Made by a program: the position numbers and the translations under genes
In this document: positions 1 to 8,122 of the stretch, in pieces
Layout: each line of letters opens with the position of its first letter
Numbering within the stretch: the stretch's first letter is position 1
The notes under the pieces: model-generated
The model's input: only the letters and a program-made list of their open reading frames with translations
What the model was told of the DNA's origin: nothing
The model's database searches: none
DNA from: an uncultured Acetatifactor sp.
GTDB taxonomy: Bacteria; Bacillota; Clostridia; Lachnospirales; Lachnospiraceae
Assembly (NCBI GenBank): GCA_934402375.1
Contig: CAKRUB010000040.1
Coordinates: forward strand, 1-23,143
Reading direction: 5' to 3'
DNA length: 23,143 nucleotides

Positions 1-1
1 G

Positions 2-3000
2 ATTGTTAACGGAGGCACAAGGCAGCCCATGGTCGGGGATACCCTGCAGTGTACATTTGAGCCGTATCCAGTCGGAACGCAATGGGATGCGATAGGTACG
101 CCTACCTACAACTGGTACCGTGTGGACGGCGAAGAGACAACGCTTGTGTACACAGGTTCGGGGAGATGGAATTATACCTACACCGTGACGGCGGACGACA
201 TCGGGACTAGGCTCTATTGTGAGGTGGTGTTGGATAAGTACCAGAGCGTACGCACAAAACCGACGGAGACAGTGACAAAGTACAGACTGAACGCCATTAC
301 TAACCTGTTCCAACAGAAGCTCACCAAGTATTATACGGGTGAACCGGTCACCCTGACGGCGGAAGACTTTGCAGCCGCAGGTGTGGGAGCCAATAATGGG
401 TGGAACCTGCAGCTGGATACCGACTTTATTGTCCAAAGATATGAGGACAATATAGAAGTCGGCGACTATGCGACTGTGTGGATTGAGGGAATCGGCGAGT
501 ATATAAATTCCACGAGGGGTACCTTCTGCATCAAGTATAAGCCCATGGATGTCACTCCTACCGTAAAAGGGCTGGGAGCGGACGACTGGACGAATTGTGC
601 CGAGCTGGTTGCGCCGGAGGGCTATACCATCAGCCTATCGCAGAAGGACGGCTATGCGGACAGGGTATTCTATGACATGGAGAGCGACGCGGATGGTGTA
701 CAGCCGAACTACTATCTGAGGGAGACTGCAACGGGTTATATTTCCGATGTTATGCAGCTGGATGCCGCAATTAAGGTGGACGCCACAGCGCCCGACTTTA
801 CGGGAGCAGCTGACGGTATCTCCTTTGGCCTGAGCAACTGGAAGGAGTCTGAGAAGGAAATCACCTTTGAGATCAGGGCGCAGTCTGCCCCGTTGGCGAT
901 CTGCGCCACGGATGCTCTTTCTGGCATACAGACTTATTATTACTACGTCGACCGGGTACAGGATACTGCAAATTATCAGGTGCTGACCGATTATCAGCTG
1001 CTGAAGAGAAGCTTTACAGAGGCAGCGGACGGCAGGTTCACGCTGGATGGTGAGGAAGGCAGCTATGTTGTGTACGCCTATGCGGTGGATAAGGCGGGCA
1101 ACCAGAGCGCTGTGATCTGCTCGGACGGTATCGTCATTGATAACACTGCGCCGACATTGACAGCGGCAGTGCCTGCGGAGAGCATCGAGGCAAATGATGC
1201 AGATATGGAATTCACGGTGGATGAGGAGGGAACGCTTTACTATTACTATTGCGACAGCAATTCCTCCCTTGGTTTGGAGGCAACGCTGTCTTCCGAAGAG
1301 TTGAAGGCATTGTCTGGATGTACTGCTGTCTCTGTTTCTGAGGAGCATACAGGGCAGGTGCAGAGCATCCATTTGACCGATCTGGACTGTAATACGGAGT
1401 ATGCGGTCTATCTGGTGGCAGAGGACTCGGCGGGAAATGCCGGAAGAGTGCAGCGGCTGTGTTTCAGGACGAAGAAACTGCCTCCGGTTTTAGAGGAGGC
1501 TCCGACGCTGAACGGAGAATACGGTACGAGGGTGGGAGACTTACAGCCCACCGGAGGAAAAGTCTGTCAGTTGGACGGAGAGACGGTATTAGAGGGAACA
1601 TGGTCGCTTGCAGCCGGCAACACAGGGCTTGAGCTTGTGCCGGAGGCAGGAGAGGAAAGAACCTATCGCGTGATCTTTACGGTGACAAGCGCGGACGGAC
1701 TGAATGACATCTACGAGGATGTGGAGTGCGACGCAGAGGTTGTAATCACGCCGAAGGACATCGCTTCCTTTACCGTGGAGGACATCGCGGACAGCGAATA
1801 CAATGACGCCGAACAGACACCGGAGCCGGTGGTAAAGTGGACGGACAGCTACAATGTGGAGCGGACGCTAATAAACGGCACGGACTATCAGGTTTCCTAC
1901 CGGGACAATATACATGCGGGGACGGCGACCATCGTTATCACCGGTCAGGGCAATTATCAGGGAGCGCTCGAAAAGGAGTTTCAGATTACGCAGGCAAGAA
2001 ATGAATTTACCTCAAAGCTGACCTGTGACAGTTATACCTACGACAAGGATGCGCTACCCGCGCCGAACGTGACGGCAAAGTATGGAACGGTGATCTATGA
2101 GTATGCAAAGATAGCGGACGACGGAGCTCCGCCGGAAGACGATGATTACACGACTGAACTTCCGGTAAAGGCGGGAGAATGGTGCGTCAGGGCTTTTGTG
2201 CCGGAGACAGCGGATTATCAGGGGATGCTCAGCGATAGCGTGCGGTTTACAATCCGTAAGGCGCAATACCGGAACGGGAGGCAGTTCGGGGAATATGTGT
2301 CCTACAGAGACTGGACGGGAGAAACGGTAACGGTTCCGAGAGAAAAGTTTTTCCCGAATCCCCCCGAGGATTGCGGCAAGATTACCTACAGTGTGAAGGT
2401 GGATGACACCTATAATATTTTAGATGGAACGGCTAAGGTAGATGAAAATGGAACCCTGTCGTACCGGTTGAGGCAGGTTACGGCAAGTGAGTTAGAATAC
2501 GGGTCAAAACAGGCATGGATCACTTACCAGATATTCACGGAAAATTATGATATTCTCGGAGATTCTGGTTGGAGGATCGAAGTTGTCGACCTGCTGAATT
2601 TTGTGGCAAGGGATTGGGTGGAAATTGATGGAAGCAATGAGCTGACTTACGGTCAGAAGCTGTCCGCACTGAATTTAAAGAGCGAGGGAAGTGTCGTCTA
2701 TGATGTGCACGCGAACGAGGTAGAGGGCAGCTTTGAATGGCTGGAGCCGGAGAGCGTGCCTGCCGTCGGAACGACATCGGCGGTTTATACTTTCCGTCAT
2801 TCGTTGAAGGAAAGCTACAAGACATATCAGAACGAGATCGCTATTACCGTTGTTCCCGCAGAACCGAAGGCGACGGCACCTACGCCGGGAGCGGGCGTGA
2901 CAATCACCTATGACCCTGCGAAGACGCTCGGCGAGCTTGCGCCCATGAACGGCTATGTACCGGCGGAGGGCGAGAACGCGACCGGCGGTATCTGGACGGG

Positions 3001-5020
3001 AGGCGCTGTGACATGGACGGTCGGCGACAATGTAGTGACCGTGGACGGAAGCTGGAGCTGGGAGAACCCGGATACGATACCGACGGTGGAAAACGATGGC
3101 TATGTGGCTGTCTTTACGCCGACGGACAGCGTAAACTATAAGCCGACGAAGGCGGTGGTAACGCTTTCGCTTGAAAAGGCGACGCCGAAGATTACGGAGA
3201 AGCCGACGGCGGCAGCGATCACCTACGGACAGACGCTCGAGGAAAGCCTTCTCAGCGGAGGTGCAGGAAATGTGGCAGGAACCTTCGAATGGAAGGATAA
3301 AACGGTGAGACCGTCTGTCTCCGACAGCGAAGCAACATCGTATGAGGTAGTATTTACCTCGGCGGACAGCAACTGGGGAACGACAGAGATAACCGTAACG
3401 ATCAAGGTCAACAAAGCTCCCTGTGCGCCGGATGTGCCGCAGACGGCAATGACGCCCGTGCATAGTGTCAAGACGGTCGGCGAGGTAGCTCTGCCGCAGG
3501 GCTGGAGCTGGGAAGAGGCGGATGCGGCGCTGGCATTGATCGATGAGACGGCGGTGACGGCTACGGCAGTTTACGTTGGAAGCGACAAGGGTAATTACGA
3601 GATCGAGAGCGTCGAGATCACGCTGACGAGATGCAAGTGCGAACATGCGCAGACGACGCTGAGAGGAGCGCTGAATGAGACCTGTAAGGCGGAGGGCTAC
3701 ACCGGAGATACGGTGTGCGTGGAATGTGGTGCGATACTGGAGACGGGAAGAATAATCCCGAAGAAAGCACACAGCTATACAAGCGCTGTGACGAAGCCGG
3801 CGACCACGGAGGAAGAGGGAATCTTAACCTACACCTGCGGTGAGTGCGGGTACAGCTATACGGAGCCGATTGCAAAGCTGACACCCACGCCGACGCCCGC
3901 ACCGACAGCGACCCCGACACCGGCGCCTACGGCAACACCGACACCGGCGCCGACAGCAACGCCGACGCCCGCGCCTACGGCAACGCCGACGCCCGCACAG
4001 ACAGCGACCCCGACACCGGCGCCTACGGCAACACCGACACCGGCGCCGACAGCAACGCCGACGCCCGCGCCTACGGCGACACCGACGCCTGCGCCGACAG
4101 CAACGCCGACGCCCGCGCCGACAGCGACCCCGACGCCTGCGCCGACAGCAACGCCGACGCCCGCGCCGACAGCGACCCCGATGCCCGCGCCGACAGCGAC
4201 CCCGACGCCTGCGCCGACAGCGACCCCGATGCCCGCACCTACGGCGACGCCTGCGCCTACGGCAGAACCTACGGCGACGCCCGCATCGGAGACAACAACG
4301 GATATGGGAACTCCTTATCTCAGAAGAGATACCGAAAAGAATGGCTGGGAATTGATTCAGGAACAGTTGGAGAATATACAGGACAGGGATGTCATTGAGG
4401 TTGAGATGAATGGCACAACAACTGTACCGGGAGATATTTTTGCCACTATAAGAGGCAGGAATGTGACAGTCGTTTTCCATATGGGAGATGGTATTACATG
4501 GAAGGTGAATGGTAAAGATGTCACGTCAACCGAGGTGAAGGATATTGATTTCGGAGTAGTGCTCGGCGGAGAAGCCGGGAAGACGATTCCGGTTGAGATC
4601 ATCAACAATGTTACCGGAGAACGATACTTCGTCAACATGACCCTTGCATATGACGGCGAATTTGGCTTTAAGGCGGTACTTACCGTGAATGTGGATAAGA
4701 AGAATGCAGGACTCTTTGCGAATCTGTTCTACTATAACGAACAGTCCGGCGGTCTGGAATTTGTCTGTGCCGGAGAGATAGACAGCAAGGGAGAGGTCGA
4801 GCTGACTTTCACACATGCCTCGGACTACACGATTATCCTTGACAAACAGTCGATGGAAGCTGGAGCCGTTGAAGATCCCATGAATCCGGTGACTGCGGAG
4901 GAGGTAAGCGCAGCTGGCAGCTTTAACCCGATCTGGGTACTCCTGATCGCGCTGGCTGTGATTGTTCTCGGAGTGGGAGGCTTCCTGTTTGTAAGAGTGA
5001 GAAGGGAAACGGAAGAATAA
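2..5020 (+). CDS. Giant multi-domain surface protein, 5' end outside the window
   Basis: The frame is open from the first bases, and the residues before the first ATG (position 29) already belong to an Ig-like domain, so the true start lies upstream. From that ATG 1,663 residues remain. Visible in order: Ig-like segments with YNWYRVDGE and an AVDKAGN-type motif; a module around residues 575-655 with [18 protein letters not shown] and GQGNYQG, common in clostridial wall proteins; further beta-rich modules with repeated TYGQ motifs (about 870-1190); a Cys-rich segment (about 1202-1280) with CKC, CVEC and CGEC pairs that may bind metal; a Thr-Pro-Ala repeat (about 1285-1420); an unrecognised domain (1430-1620); and a hydrophobic segment (about 1634-1655) followed by RVRRETEE. 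No LPXTG motif is visible, so anchoring is probably by the membrane segment. Likely role is adhesion or cell-surface structure; the ligand is unknown. It is convergent with the sensor kinase gene, with 3 bp between the stop codons. Confidence 0.85.
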   Translation: MVNGGTRQPMVGDTLQCTFEPYPVGTQWDAIGTPTYNWYRVDGEETTLVYTGSGRWNYTYTVTADDIGTRLYCEVVLDKYQSVRTKPTETVTKYRLNAITNLFQQKLTKYYTGEPVTLTAEDFAAAGVGANNGWNLQLDTDFIVQRYEDNIEVGDYATVWIEGIGEYINSTRGTFCIKYKPMDVTPTVKGLGADDWTNCAELVAPEGYTISLSQKDGYADRVFYDMESDADGVQPNYYLRETATGYISDVMQLDAAIKVDATAPDFTGAADGISFGLSNWKESEKEITFEIRAQSAPLAICATDALSGIQTYYYYVDRVQDTANYQVLTDYQLLKRSFTEAADGRFTLDGEEGSYVVYAYAVDKAGNQSAVICSDGIVIDNTAPTLTAAVPAESIEANDADMEFTVDEEGTLYYYYCDSNSSLGLEATLSSEELKALSGCTAVSVSEEHTGQVQSIHLTDLDCNTEYAVYLVAEDSAGNAGRVQRLCFRTKKLPPVLEEAPTLNGEYGTRVGDLQPTGGKVCQLDGETVLEGTWSLAAGNTGLELVPEAGEERTYRVIFTVTSADGLNDIYEDVECDAEVVITPKDIASFTVEDIADSEYNDAEQTPEPVVKWTDSYNVERTLINGTDYQVSYRDNIHAGTATIVITGQGNYQGALEKEFQITQARNEFTSKLTCDSYTYDKDALPAPNVTAKYGTVIYEYAKIADDGAPPEDDDYTTELPVKAGEWCVRAFVPETADYQGMLSDSVRFTIRKAQYRNGRQFGEYVSYRDWTGETVTVPREKFFPNPPEDCGKITYSVKVDDTYNILDGTAKVDENGTLSYRLRQVTASELEYGSKQAWITYQIFTENYDILGDSGWRIEVVDLLNFVARDWVEIDGSNELTYGQKLSALNLKSEGSVVYDVHANEVEGSFEWLEPESVPAVGTTSAVYTFRHSLKESYKTYQNEIAITVVPAEPKATAPTPGAGVTITYDPAKTLGELAPMNGYVPAEGENATGGIWTGGAVTWTVGDNVVTVDGSWSWENPDTIPTVENDGYVAVFTPTDSVNYKPTKAVVTLSLEKATPKITEKPTAAAITYGQTLEESLLSGGAGNVAGTFEWKDKTVRPSVSDSEATSYEVVFTSADSNWGTTEITVTIKVNKAPCAPDVPQTAMTPVHSVKTVGEVALPQGWSWEEADAALALIDETAVTATAVYVGSDKGNYEIESVEITLTRCKCEHAQTTLRGALNETCKAEGYTGDTVCVECGAILETGRIIPKKAHSYTSAVTKPATTEEEGILTYTCGECGYSYTEPIAKLTPTPTPAPTATPTPAPTATPTPAPTATPTPAPTATPTPAQTATPTPAPTATPTPAPTATPTPAPTATPTPAPTATPTPAPTATPTPAPTATPTPAPTATPMPAPTATPTPAPTATPMPAPTATPAPTAEPTATPASETTTDMGTPYLRRDTEKNGWELIQEQLENIQDRDVIEVEMNGTTTVPGDIFATIRGRNVTVVFHMGDGITWKVNGKDVTSTEVKDIDFGVVLGGEAGKTIPVEIINNVTGERYFVNMTLAYDGEFGFKAVLTVNVDKKNAGLFANLFYYNEQSGGLEFVCAGEIDSKGEVELTFTHASDYTIILDKQSMEAGAVEDPMNPVTAEEVSAAGSFNPIWVLLIALAVIVLGVGGFLFVRVRRETEE
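3887..4246 (+). repeat. Tandem 24-bp repeat encoding Thr-Pro-Thr-Pro-Ala-Pro-Thr-Ala, 15 units
   Basis: Fifteen consecutive 24-bp units encode an eight-residue Thr/Pro/Ala motif. Unit 5 has Gln for Pro, and units 13 and 15 have Met for Thr. At the DNA level two long near-identical blocks begin near 3903 and 3999, giving a 96-bp (four-unit) higher-order period that points to expansion by duplication or slippage. Such Pro/Thr stretches act as extended wall-spanning stalks in Gram-positive surface proteins. The repeat is also open in other frames on both strands; those are composition artefacts. Confidence 0.9.
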
Positions 5021-5023
5021 CTA

Positions 5024-6328
5024 TTATTTCTGAATGACAATATCGGTCGTAAAACAATCGGCGGTGTGGGAGAATTTAGCCATGCCGCCGTATTTTTCTG
5101 CCATGGTGGCGATGGAGGTCAGACCGATGCCGGAGCCGCCCTTATGGGTGGAAAGGTAGGCGCCGTCCTTTTGCTTTACAACGCCGTCAAAGCTGTTTGC
5201 GGAGATGATGTAGAGACAACTGTCATGCTGAGGCTGGAGGGTTAAGTTGTGATACCTTTTCTCCGGAGCAAGGGTCTGACAGCCGTAATATGCATTTTCC
5301 AACAGGTTGCCGAGAAGACCGCAGAGCTCGGTGTCTGTGATCTGAAGGTTTTTCGGGAGACTGATCTTCCAGCTGCGGCGGATACCGTCCGCGTCCATTC
5401 TTGCCGCGTAATAGTTCAGCAGGGCGTTGACCGGAATGTTCAGGCAATAAGTTGTCACGGATTCCGGGAGGGAAGAAATGTACTCTGACAGATGGTTTGT
5501 CAGCGCCTCGTAGTCCTTATCCTGTGCCATCTGGGCAATGGTTAGGAGATGTTGACGGAAATCGTGGCGCTGTCTCGAGGATTCCGTGATGTAGCGCTGC
5601 TGGGCGATATAATGGCTCTCCTGCAACTCGAAAAGCCGAATGCGTTCCCTGTCCTGAGAACTCCGGCGAAGCTCTACCGTCATCATATAGAAGATCACAT
5701 AGATGACGTTGAACAGGAAGAAGGTAAGGGTTATGTAAAAGAGAAACATGGAGTAGACCCGATTGACATACATGGTTTCGTATTTCTGCGGCATCATCAT
5801 GATGTTGAGCAGAATAAAAATCAGCGGAACAGGAAGGGCGACGCCCCACACGCGGGGAGATTCCAGAAAATCGACGAGATTTCCGAGAAAGCGGTAGAAG
5901 AACCACGCATATAGCAACAGGAACAGGACGCTTATGGCGAGTTGGATGCCGCTGACGAGAGGACAATGGGACATAGAGCTCTCCAACGGATGTACGCGGC
6001 AGTCGATGGCAAGTGCGATCAGCGTGGGAAAGGACATCAGAGCCATGACAAGCAGAAAGATGGACGCGCTTGTGCATAAATGTGTCCTGAGCACCTTTTG
6101 ATAACATAGGAAAAGGATTGCCACCAACGGCAGAAGAACATAGTTGGTCGGAAGATCGGCAAAGGTGACAAGGGCGGCGCAGAGCGGTATCAGGACGACA
6201 AACAGTCCGCCCATCATAAGGCACAGCTTTCGGACGGAGATGCACAGCTGATTCCGCACAGGAAGCAGACACAGAATGGCTGCCGGAAGCAGTATTGCAA
6301 ATGAAAAAATCTCAGATAAATAGTTCAT
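5024..6328 (-). CDS. AgrC-like sensor histidine kinase (GHKL family)
   Basis: About 434 residues. The N-terminal half is strongly hydrophobic with roughly six membrane segments (residues ~4-210), typical of AgrC/HPK10 peptide-sensing kinases. It is followed by a dimerisation region with the H-box RHDFRQHL (predicted phosphoacceptor His255), an N-box (LLGNLLENAYYGC) and a G-box (KGGSGIGLTSI) near the C-terminus. All key motifs are intact, so it should be an active kinase phosphorylating the LytTR regulator encoded just upstream. ATG 6328 was preferred over TTG 6337 because the AAAGGA ribosome binding site lies about 10 nt before the ATG but almost touches the TTG. The regulator's stop lies 5 nt upstream, so the two genes are coupled. 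No precursor-peptide or AgrB-like gene is seen nearby, so the signal is unknown. Confidence 0.88.
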   Translation of the reverse strand: MNYLSEIFSFAILLPAAILCLLPVRNQLCISVRKLCLMMGGLFVVLIPLCAALVTFADLPTNYVLLPLVAILFLCYQKVLRTHLCTSASIFLLVMALMSFPTLIALAIDCRVHPLESSMSHCPLVSGIQLAISVLFLLLYAWFFYRFLGNLVDFLESPRVWGVALPVPLIFILLNIMMMPQKYETMYVNRVYSMFLFYITLTFFLFNVIYVIFYMMTVELRRSSQDRERIRLFELQESHYIAQQRYITESSRQRHDFRQHLLTIAQMAQDKDYEALTNHLSEYISSLPESVTTYCLNIPVNALLNYYAARMDADGIRRSWKISLPKNLQITDTELCGLLGNLLENAYYGCQTLAPEKRYHNLTLQPQHDSCLYIISANSFDGVVKQKDGAYLSTHKGGSGIGLTSIATMAEKYGGMAKFSHTADCFTTDIVIQK

Positions 6329-6333
6329 AAGCT

Positions 6334-7071
6334 TCAATTCCTTTCTGACATGGAGTTATGGAATTTTGCAAAATTGTAATTGTGCCACATCTGGGTCAGC
6401 TGGCGCAGCTTCCGCTGCGTGACCGAGACGGTCAGACCATTTTGCAGGAGACAGGTATTGCCCTGAAAGCCGGTGATATAATCCATATTTACAAGGATTC
6501 CGCGGCTGACCAGCAGAAAGCGCGCGTCGTCCTCAAGAGGTCTGGTAAAGACAGAAAAGGCAGAGTAGACCGTGTACTCCCTGCCGGAGCTGCACTGCAC
6601 GACCGTGGAATGTCCGGAAGCGGACAAACAGGTTATTTCGCTGTAGAAGAGCCGGATGTCTAAACCGTTTGAGGAAAAGGACAGATAGTTCTCGGGCTTC
6701 GGAAGAAGCGCAAGGGAATCGGTCAGGCAGGTGAAAAATTTATCTTTGTCAAGCGGCTTTTCAATGTAATCAAAGGCGTGGACAGAAAATGCCTGCCCCA
6801 TGTGCTCACCGCTGGAGGTGAGGAAGATCAGCAGCGAACGGCTGTCGGATTCCCTCAGCTTCTTTGCGGTATCGATTCCACTCATGCCGCCCATATAAAT
6901 GTCCATAAACACAATGTCATAGGTATAGGGAACAAATGCGGAGAGAAATGCCTCGCCGCTCTCGAACATATCCACTTCAAATTCCGTATGCATTTCCTCG
7001 GCGAAGGAAGAAAACAGTCTGCCTGCCAGCTCCCTTTCCGCCGCAGCATCATCGACCAGTGCAAATCGCAT
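6334..7071 (-). CDS. LytTR-family response regulator (AgrA-like)
   Basis: 245 residues. The N-terminal receiver domain begins MRFALVDDAAAE, has the acidic pair Asp7/Asp8, predicted phosphoacceptor Asp57 in FMDIYMGGMSG, and the conserved Lys in FDYIEKPLDKD. The C-terminal LytTR DNA-binding domain (about 140-235) starts after LPKPENYLSFSS and includes FLLVSRGILVNMDYI. The frame stays open upstream, but ATG 7071 fits best: it starts exactly at the receiver domain and has an AGGAG ribosome binding site 11-12 nt before it. It is first in a two-gene operon with the kinase and is transcribed divergently from the interrupted subtilase gene. Its targets are not certain; the surface protein or the subtilase are the obvious local candidates. 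Confidence 0.9.
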   Translation of the reverse strand: MRFALVDDAAAERELAGRLFSSFAEEMHTEFEVDMFESGEAFLSAFVPYTYDIVFMDIYMGGMSGIDTAKKLRESDSRSLLIFLTSSGEHMGQAFSVHAFDYIEKPLDKDKFFTCLTDSLALLPKPENYLSFSSNGLDIRLFYSEITCLSASGHSTVVQCSSGREYTVYSAFSVFTRPLEDDARFLLVSRGILVNMDYITGFQGNTCLLQNGLTVSVTQRKLRQLTQMWHNYNFAKFHNSMSERN

Positions 7072-7090
7072 CGGCTTCCACACTCCTATT

Positions 7091-7113
7091 CTATACTTTA
7101 AGTGATAGTATAG
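7091..7113. promoter_or_regulatory. Divergent promoter region with a perfect 7-bp inverted repeat
   Basis: CTATACT at 7091-7097 and AGTATAG at 7107-7113 form a perfect inverted repeat with a 9-bp spacer. Each arm contains TATACT, a good -10 element, one on each strand. The minus-strand copy is preceded by TGC, an extended -10, and would start the regulator transcript about 30 nt before its ATG. The plus-strand copy would start the subtilase transcript about 65 nt before its ATG. No convincing -35 is visible for either, so activator dependence is possible. The repeat could also be a protein-binding operator. Confidence 0.5.
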
Positions 7114-7170
7114 CACAAACGGGAAGTCCGCGGCATATTTTTTTGAAAGAGATCGCGCGGAGAAAACGGG

Positions 7171-7584
7171 ATGAACCAGAAACTGGAGGATCTGCTGCAG
7201 CTGGCGCTGCAGACGCCGGAGGAGACAAGGCTGCGGACGGAGGAACTGAATGTTGGCTTTGATGGTGAGGCGAGAACATGGGAGCTGATCGTGAAGTATC
7301 ATGGATCTCTGGATGTACTGGAGCGGCTTGGCATAACGGTGGAATATCTGATTGCAGGATATGCTCTGCTGACAGTGCCGGAGGGACTGGTCGAGGACGT
7401 TGCGGAGCTGGAAGAGATTGAGTATGTCGAAAAGCCGAAGCGCTTTTTTTATGAGGTGACGGAGCCTGTCGAAGATTCCTGTATCCTGCAGCTGCCTTCG
7501 CAGGGACTTTCACTGGCGGGTGAGGGAATCCTGCTGGCAGTGTTAGACAGCGGGGAGCGTGTTACTTTAATGTCAGGTCAGTAA
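7171..7584 (+). CDS. S8 subtilase, 5' portion, interrupted by the mobile element
   Basis: Residues 1-128 match the N-terminal part of the cytoplasmic, Csp-like subtilases of clostridia: a prodomain-like region (VGFDGEARTWELIVKYHG, YALLTVP, EIEYVEKPKRFF) followed by ILLAVLDSG with the predicted catalytic Asp126. After Gly128 the homology stops and nine foreign residues end at a stop inside the inserted element. No signal peptide is seen. The catalytic His, oxyanion Asn and Ser lie 9.5 kb away in the distal half. The start ATG has a GGAG 8 nt upstream. As it stands the product is a prodomain-like stub without protease activity; joining to the distal half would restore about 597 residues. Confidence 0.85.
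   Translation: MNQKLEDLLQLALQTPEETRLRTEELNVGFDGEARTWELIVKYHGSLDVLERLGITVEYLIAGYALLTVPEGLVEDVAELEEIEYVEKPKRFFYEVTEPVEDSCILQLPSQGLSLAGEGILLAVLDSGERVTLMSGQ
7552..7554 (+). other. Left element/chromosome junction (attL-like), shared GGG
   Basis: The GGG codon for Gly128 of the subtilase is the last position compatible with subtilase sequence on the left. The same GGG occurs at 17088-17090. Joining the flanks at this triplet keeps the subtilase in frame. The exact crossover base cannot be resolved inside the triplet. Confidence 0.7.
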
Positions 7585-7628
7585 GGGTATGGCGTGGGGA
7601 GGGAATGCCTGTGAAAATGGGAGAAATC

Positions 7629-7661
7629 TTGACAGAACAACAGCTTTTGTGATACTATAAT
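7629..7661 (+). promoter_or_regulatory. Predicted sigma-A-type promoter at the left end of the element
   Basis: TTGACA at 7629-7634 is a consensus -35. The -10 is ambiguous: GATACT at 7651-7656 has a 16-bp spacer and a TGT extended motif, TACTAT at 7653-7658 has an 18-bp spacer, and a consensus TATAAT sits at 7656-7661 with a long 21-bp spacer. It lies about 75 nt inside the element and would drive the STAS gene and, on read-through, the rest of the cargo. The leader before the STAS start is about 75 nt. Confidence 0.65.
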
Positions 7662-7742
7662 ATCTAAGTGTGCCTTTCTGTAAGAAGCGGTGAAAATGGA
7701 TAGAAAATAGACGTGGAAGCTAAGTGAATGGAGGGAAAGCAA

Positions 7743-8039
7743 ATGACGATTAACAAGAATCTGGAGGGAACCAAACTGGAAATTCTGCTGGAGGGAAGAC
7801 TTGATACGACAACTTCCCCGATGCTGGAAACAGAGCTGAAGCAGGCACTGGATGGCATCACGGAGCTGACGTTTAATTTTGAAAAACTGGAATACATCTC
7901 TTCCGCCGGTCTGCGTATTCTGCTGGCAACGCAGAAGAGAATGAGTAAGCAGGGAAGTATGGTAGTGAAGAATGTAAATGAAGTGATTGCTGAAGTGTTT
8001 GAGGTTACGGGCTTTTCAGATATTTTGACAATTATGTAG
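7743..8039 (+). CDS. STAS-domain anti-sigma factor antagonist (RsbV/SpoIIAA-like)
   Basis: 98 residues, the usual size for a single STAS domain. It shows the beta-strand start (TKLEILLEGRLDTTTSP), then FEKLEYISSAGLRILL, where Ser53 or Ser54 matches the phosphorylated serine of SpoIIAA/RsbV (family consensus D-S-S/T-G-L). In this family the unphosphorylated form binds a GHKL kinase; the kinase inactivates it by phosphorylation and a PP2C phosphatase reactivates it. Both partners are encoded downstream in the same element. ATG 7743 was preferred to the in-frame ATG 7728 because GGAGGG lies 7 nt before it. Conspicuously, a strong terminator follows this gene, so it is probably made in excess over the distal cargo. 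What the STAS protein controls is unknown; no sigma factor is present. Confidence 0.9.
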   Translation: MTINKNLEGTKLEILLEGRLDTTTSPMLETELKQALDGITELTFNFEKLEYISSAGLRILLATQKRMSKQGSMVVKNVNEVIAEVFEVTGFSDILTIM

Positions 8040-8056
8040 GCATTGAAAATAAAATG

Positions 8057-8092
8057 AAAGAAGCAGCAGAAATTAACACTGTTGCTTTTTTT
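8057..8092 (+). terminator. Intrinsic terminator between STAS and MATE genes
   Basis: AGCAGCAG (8062-8069) pairs with CTGTTGCT (8079-8086) with one G-U pair around a 9-nt loop, followed by seven T (8086-8092). Upstream A residues extend the stem with the T tract. It sits 20 nt after the STAS stop and upstream of the preferred MATE start, so it should limit transcription of the distal cargo to read-through. Confidence 0.8.
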
Positions 8093-8122
8093 AGATACTA
8101 TATAGATGAAAGGCACAAAAAT

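Noticed and set aside
635..1372. A 245-codon open frame on the minus strand inside the giant surface protein gene
   Set aside because: It is antisense to a longer frame with clear Ig-like and wall-protein motifs, has Cys/Arg/His-rich composition without recognisable domains and no good ribosome binding site.
2675..3772. A 365-codon minus-strand open frame
   Set aside because: Antisense shadow of the surface protein with very high Arg and no domain pattern.
3844..4398. Plus-strand frame encoding Asp/Ala/Thr repeats, and minus-strand Arg/Cys-rich frames over the same stretch
   Set aside because: These are other readings of the 24-bp tandem repeat, whose period is a multiple of three and so keeps every frame open. 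The Thr-Pro reading is continuous with real domains on both sides.
5517..6272. 251-codon minus-strand frame overlapping the sensor kinase gene in another frame
   Set aside because: The kinase frame has H-, N- and G-boxes plus membrane helices; the alternative frame is Arg/Pro/Ser-rich without domains.
7609..7680. Very short open frame starting near 7589 (about 23 codons) at the element's left end
   Set aside because: It overlaps the predicted promoter, has no ribosome binding site and no recognisable sequence, so it is most likely chance.
8054..8122. Upstream ATG extending the MATE protein by 23 residues
   Set aside because: The extra codons coincide with a hairpin and seven-T intrinsic terminator, and the residues do not resemble a MATE N-terminus. 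ATG 8123 has its own ribosome binding site.
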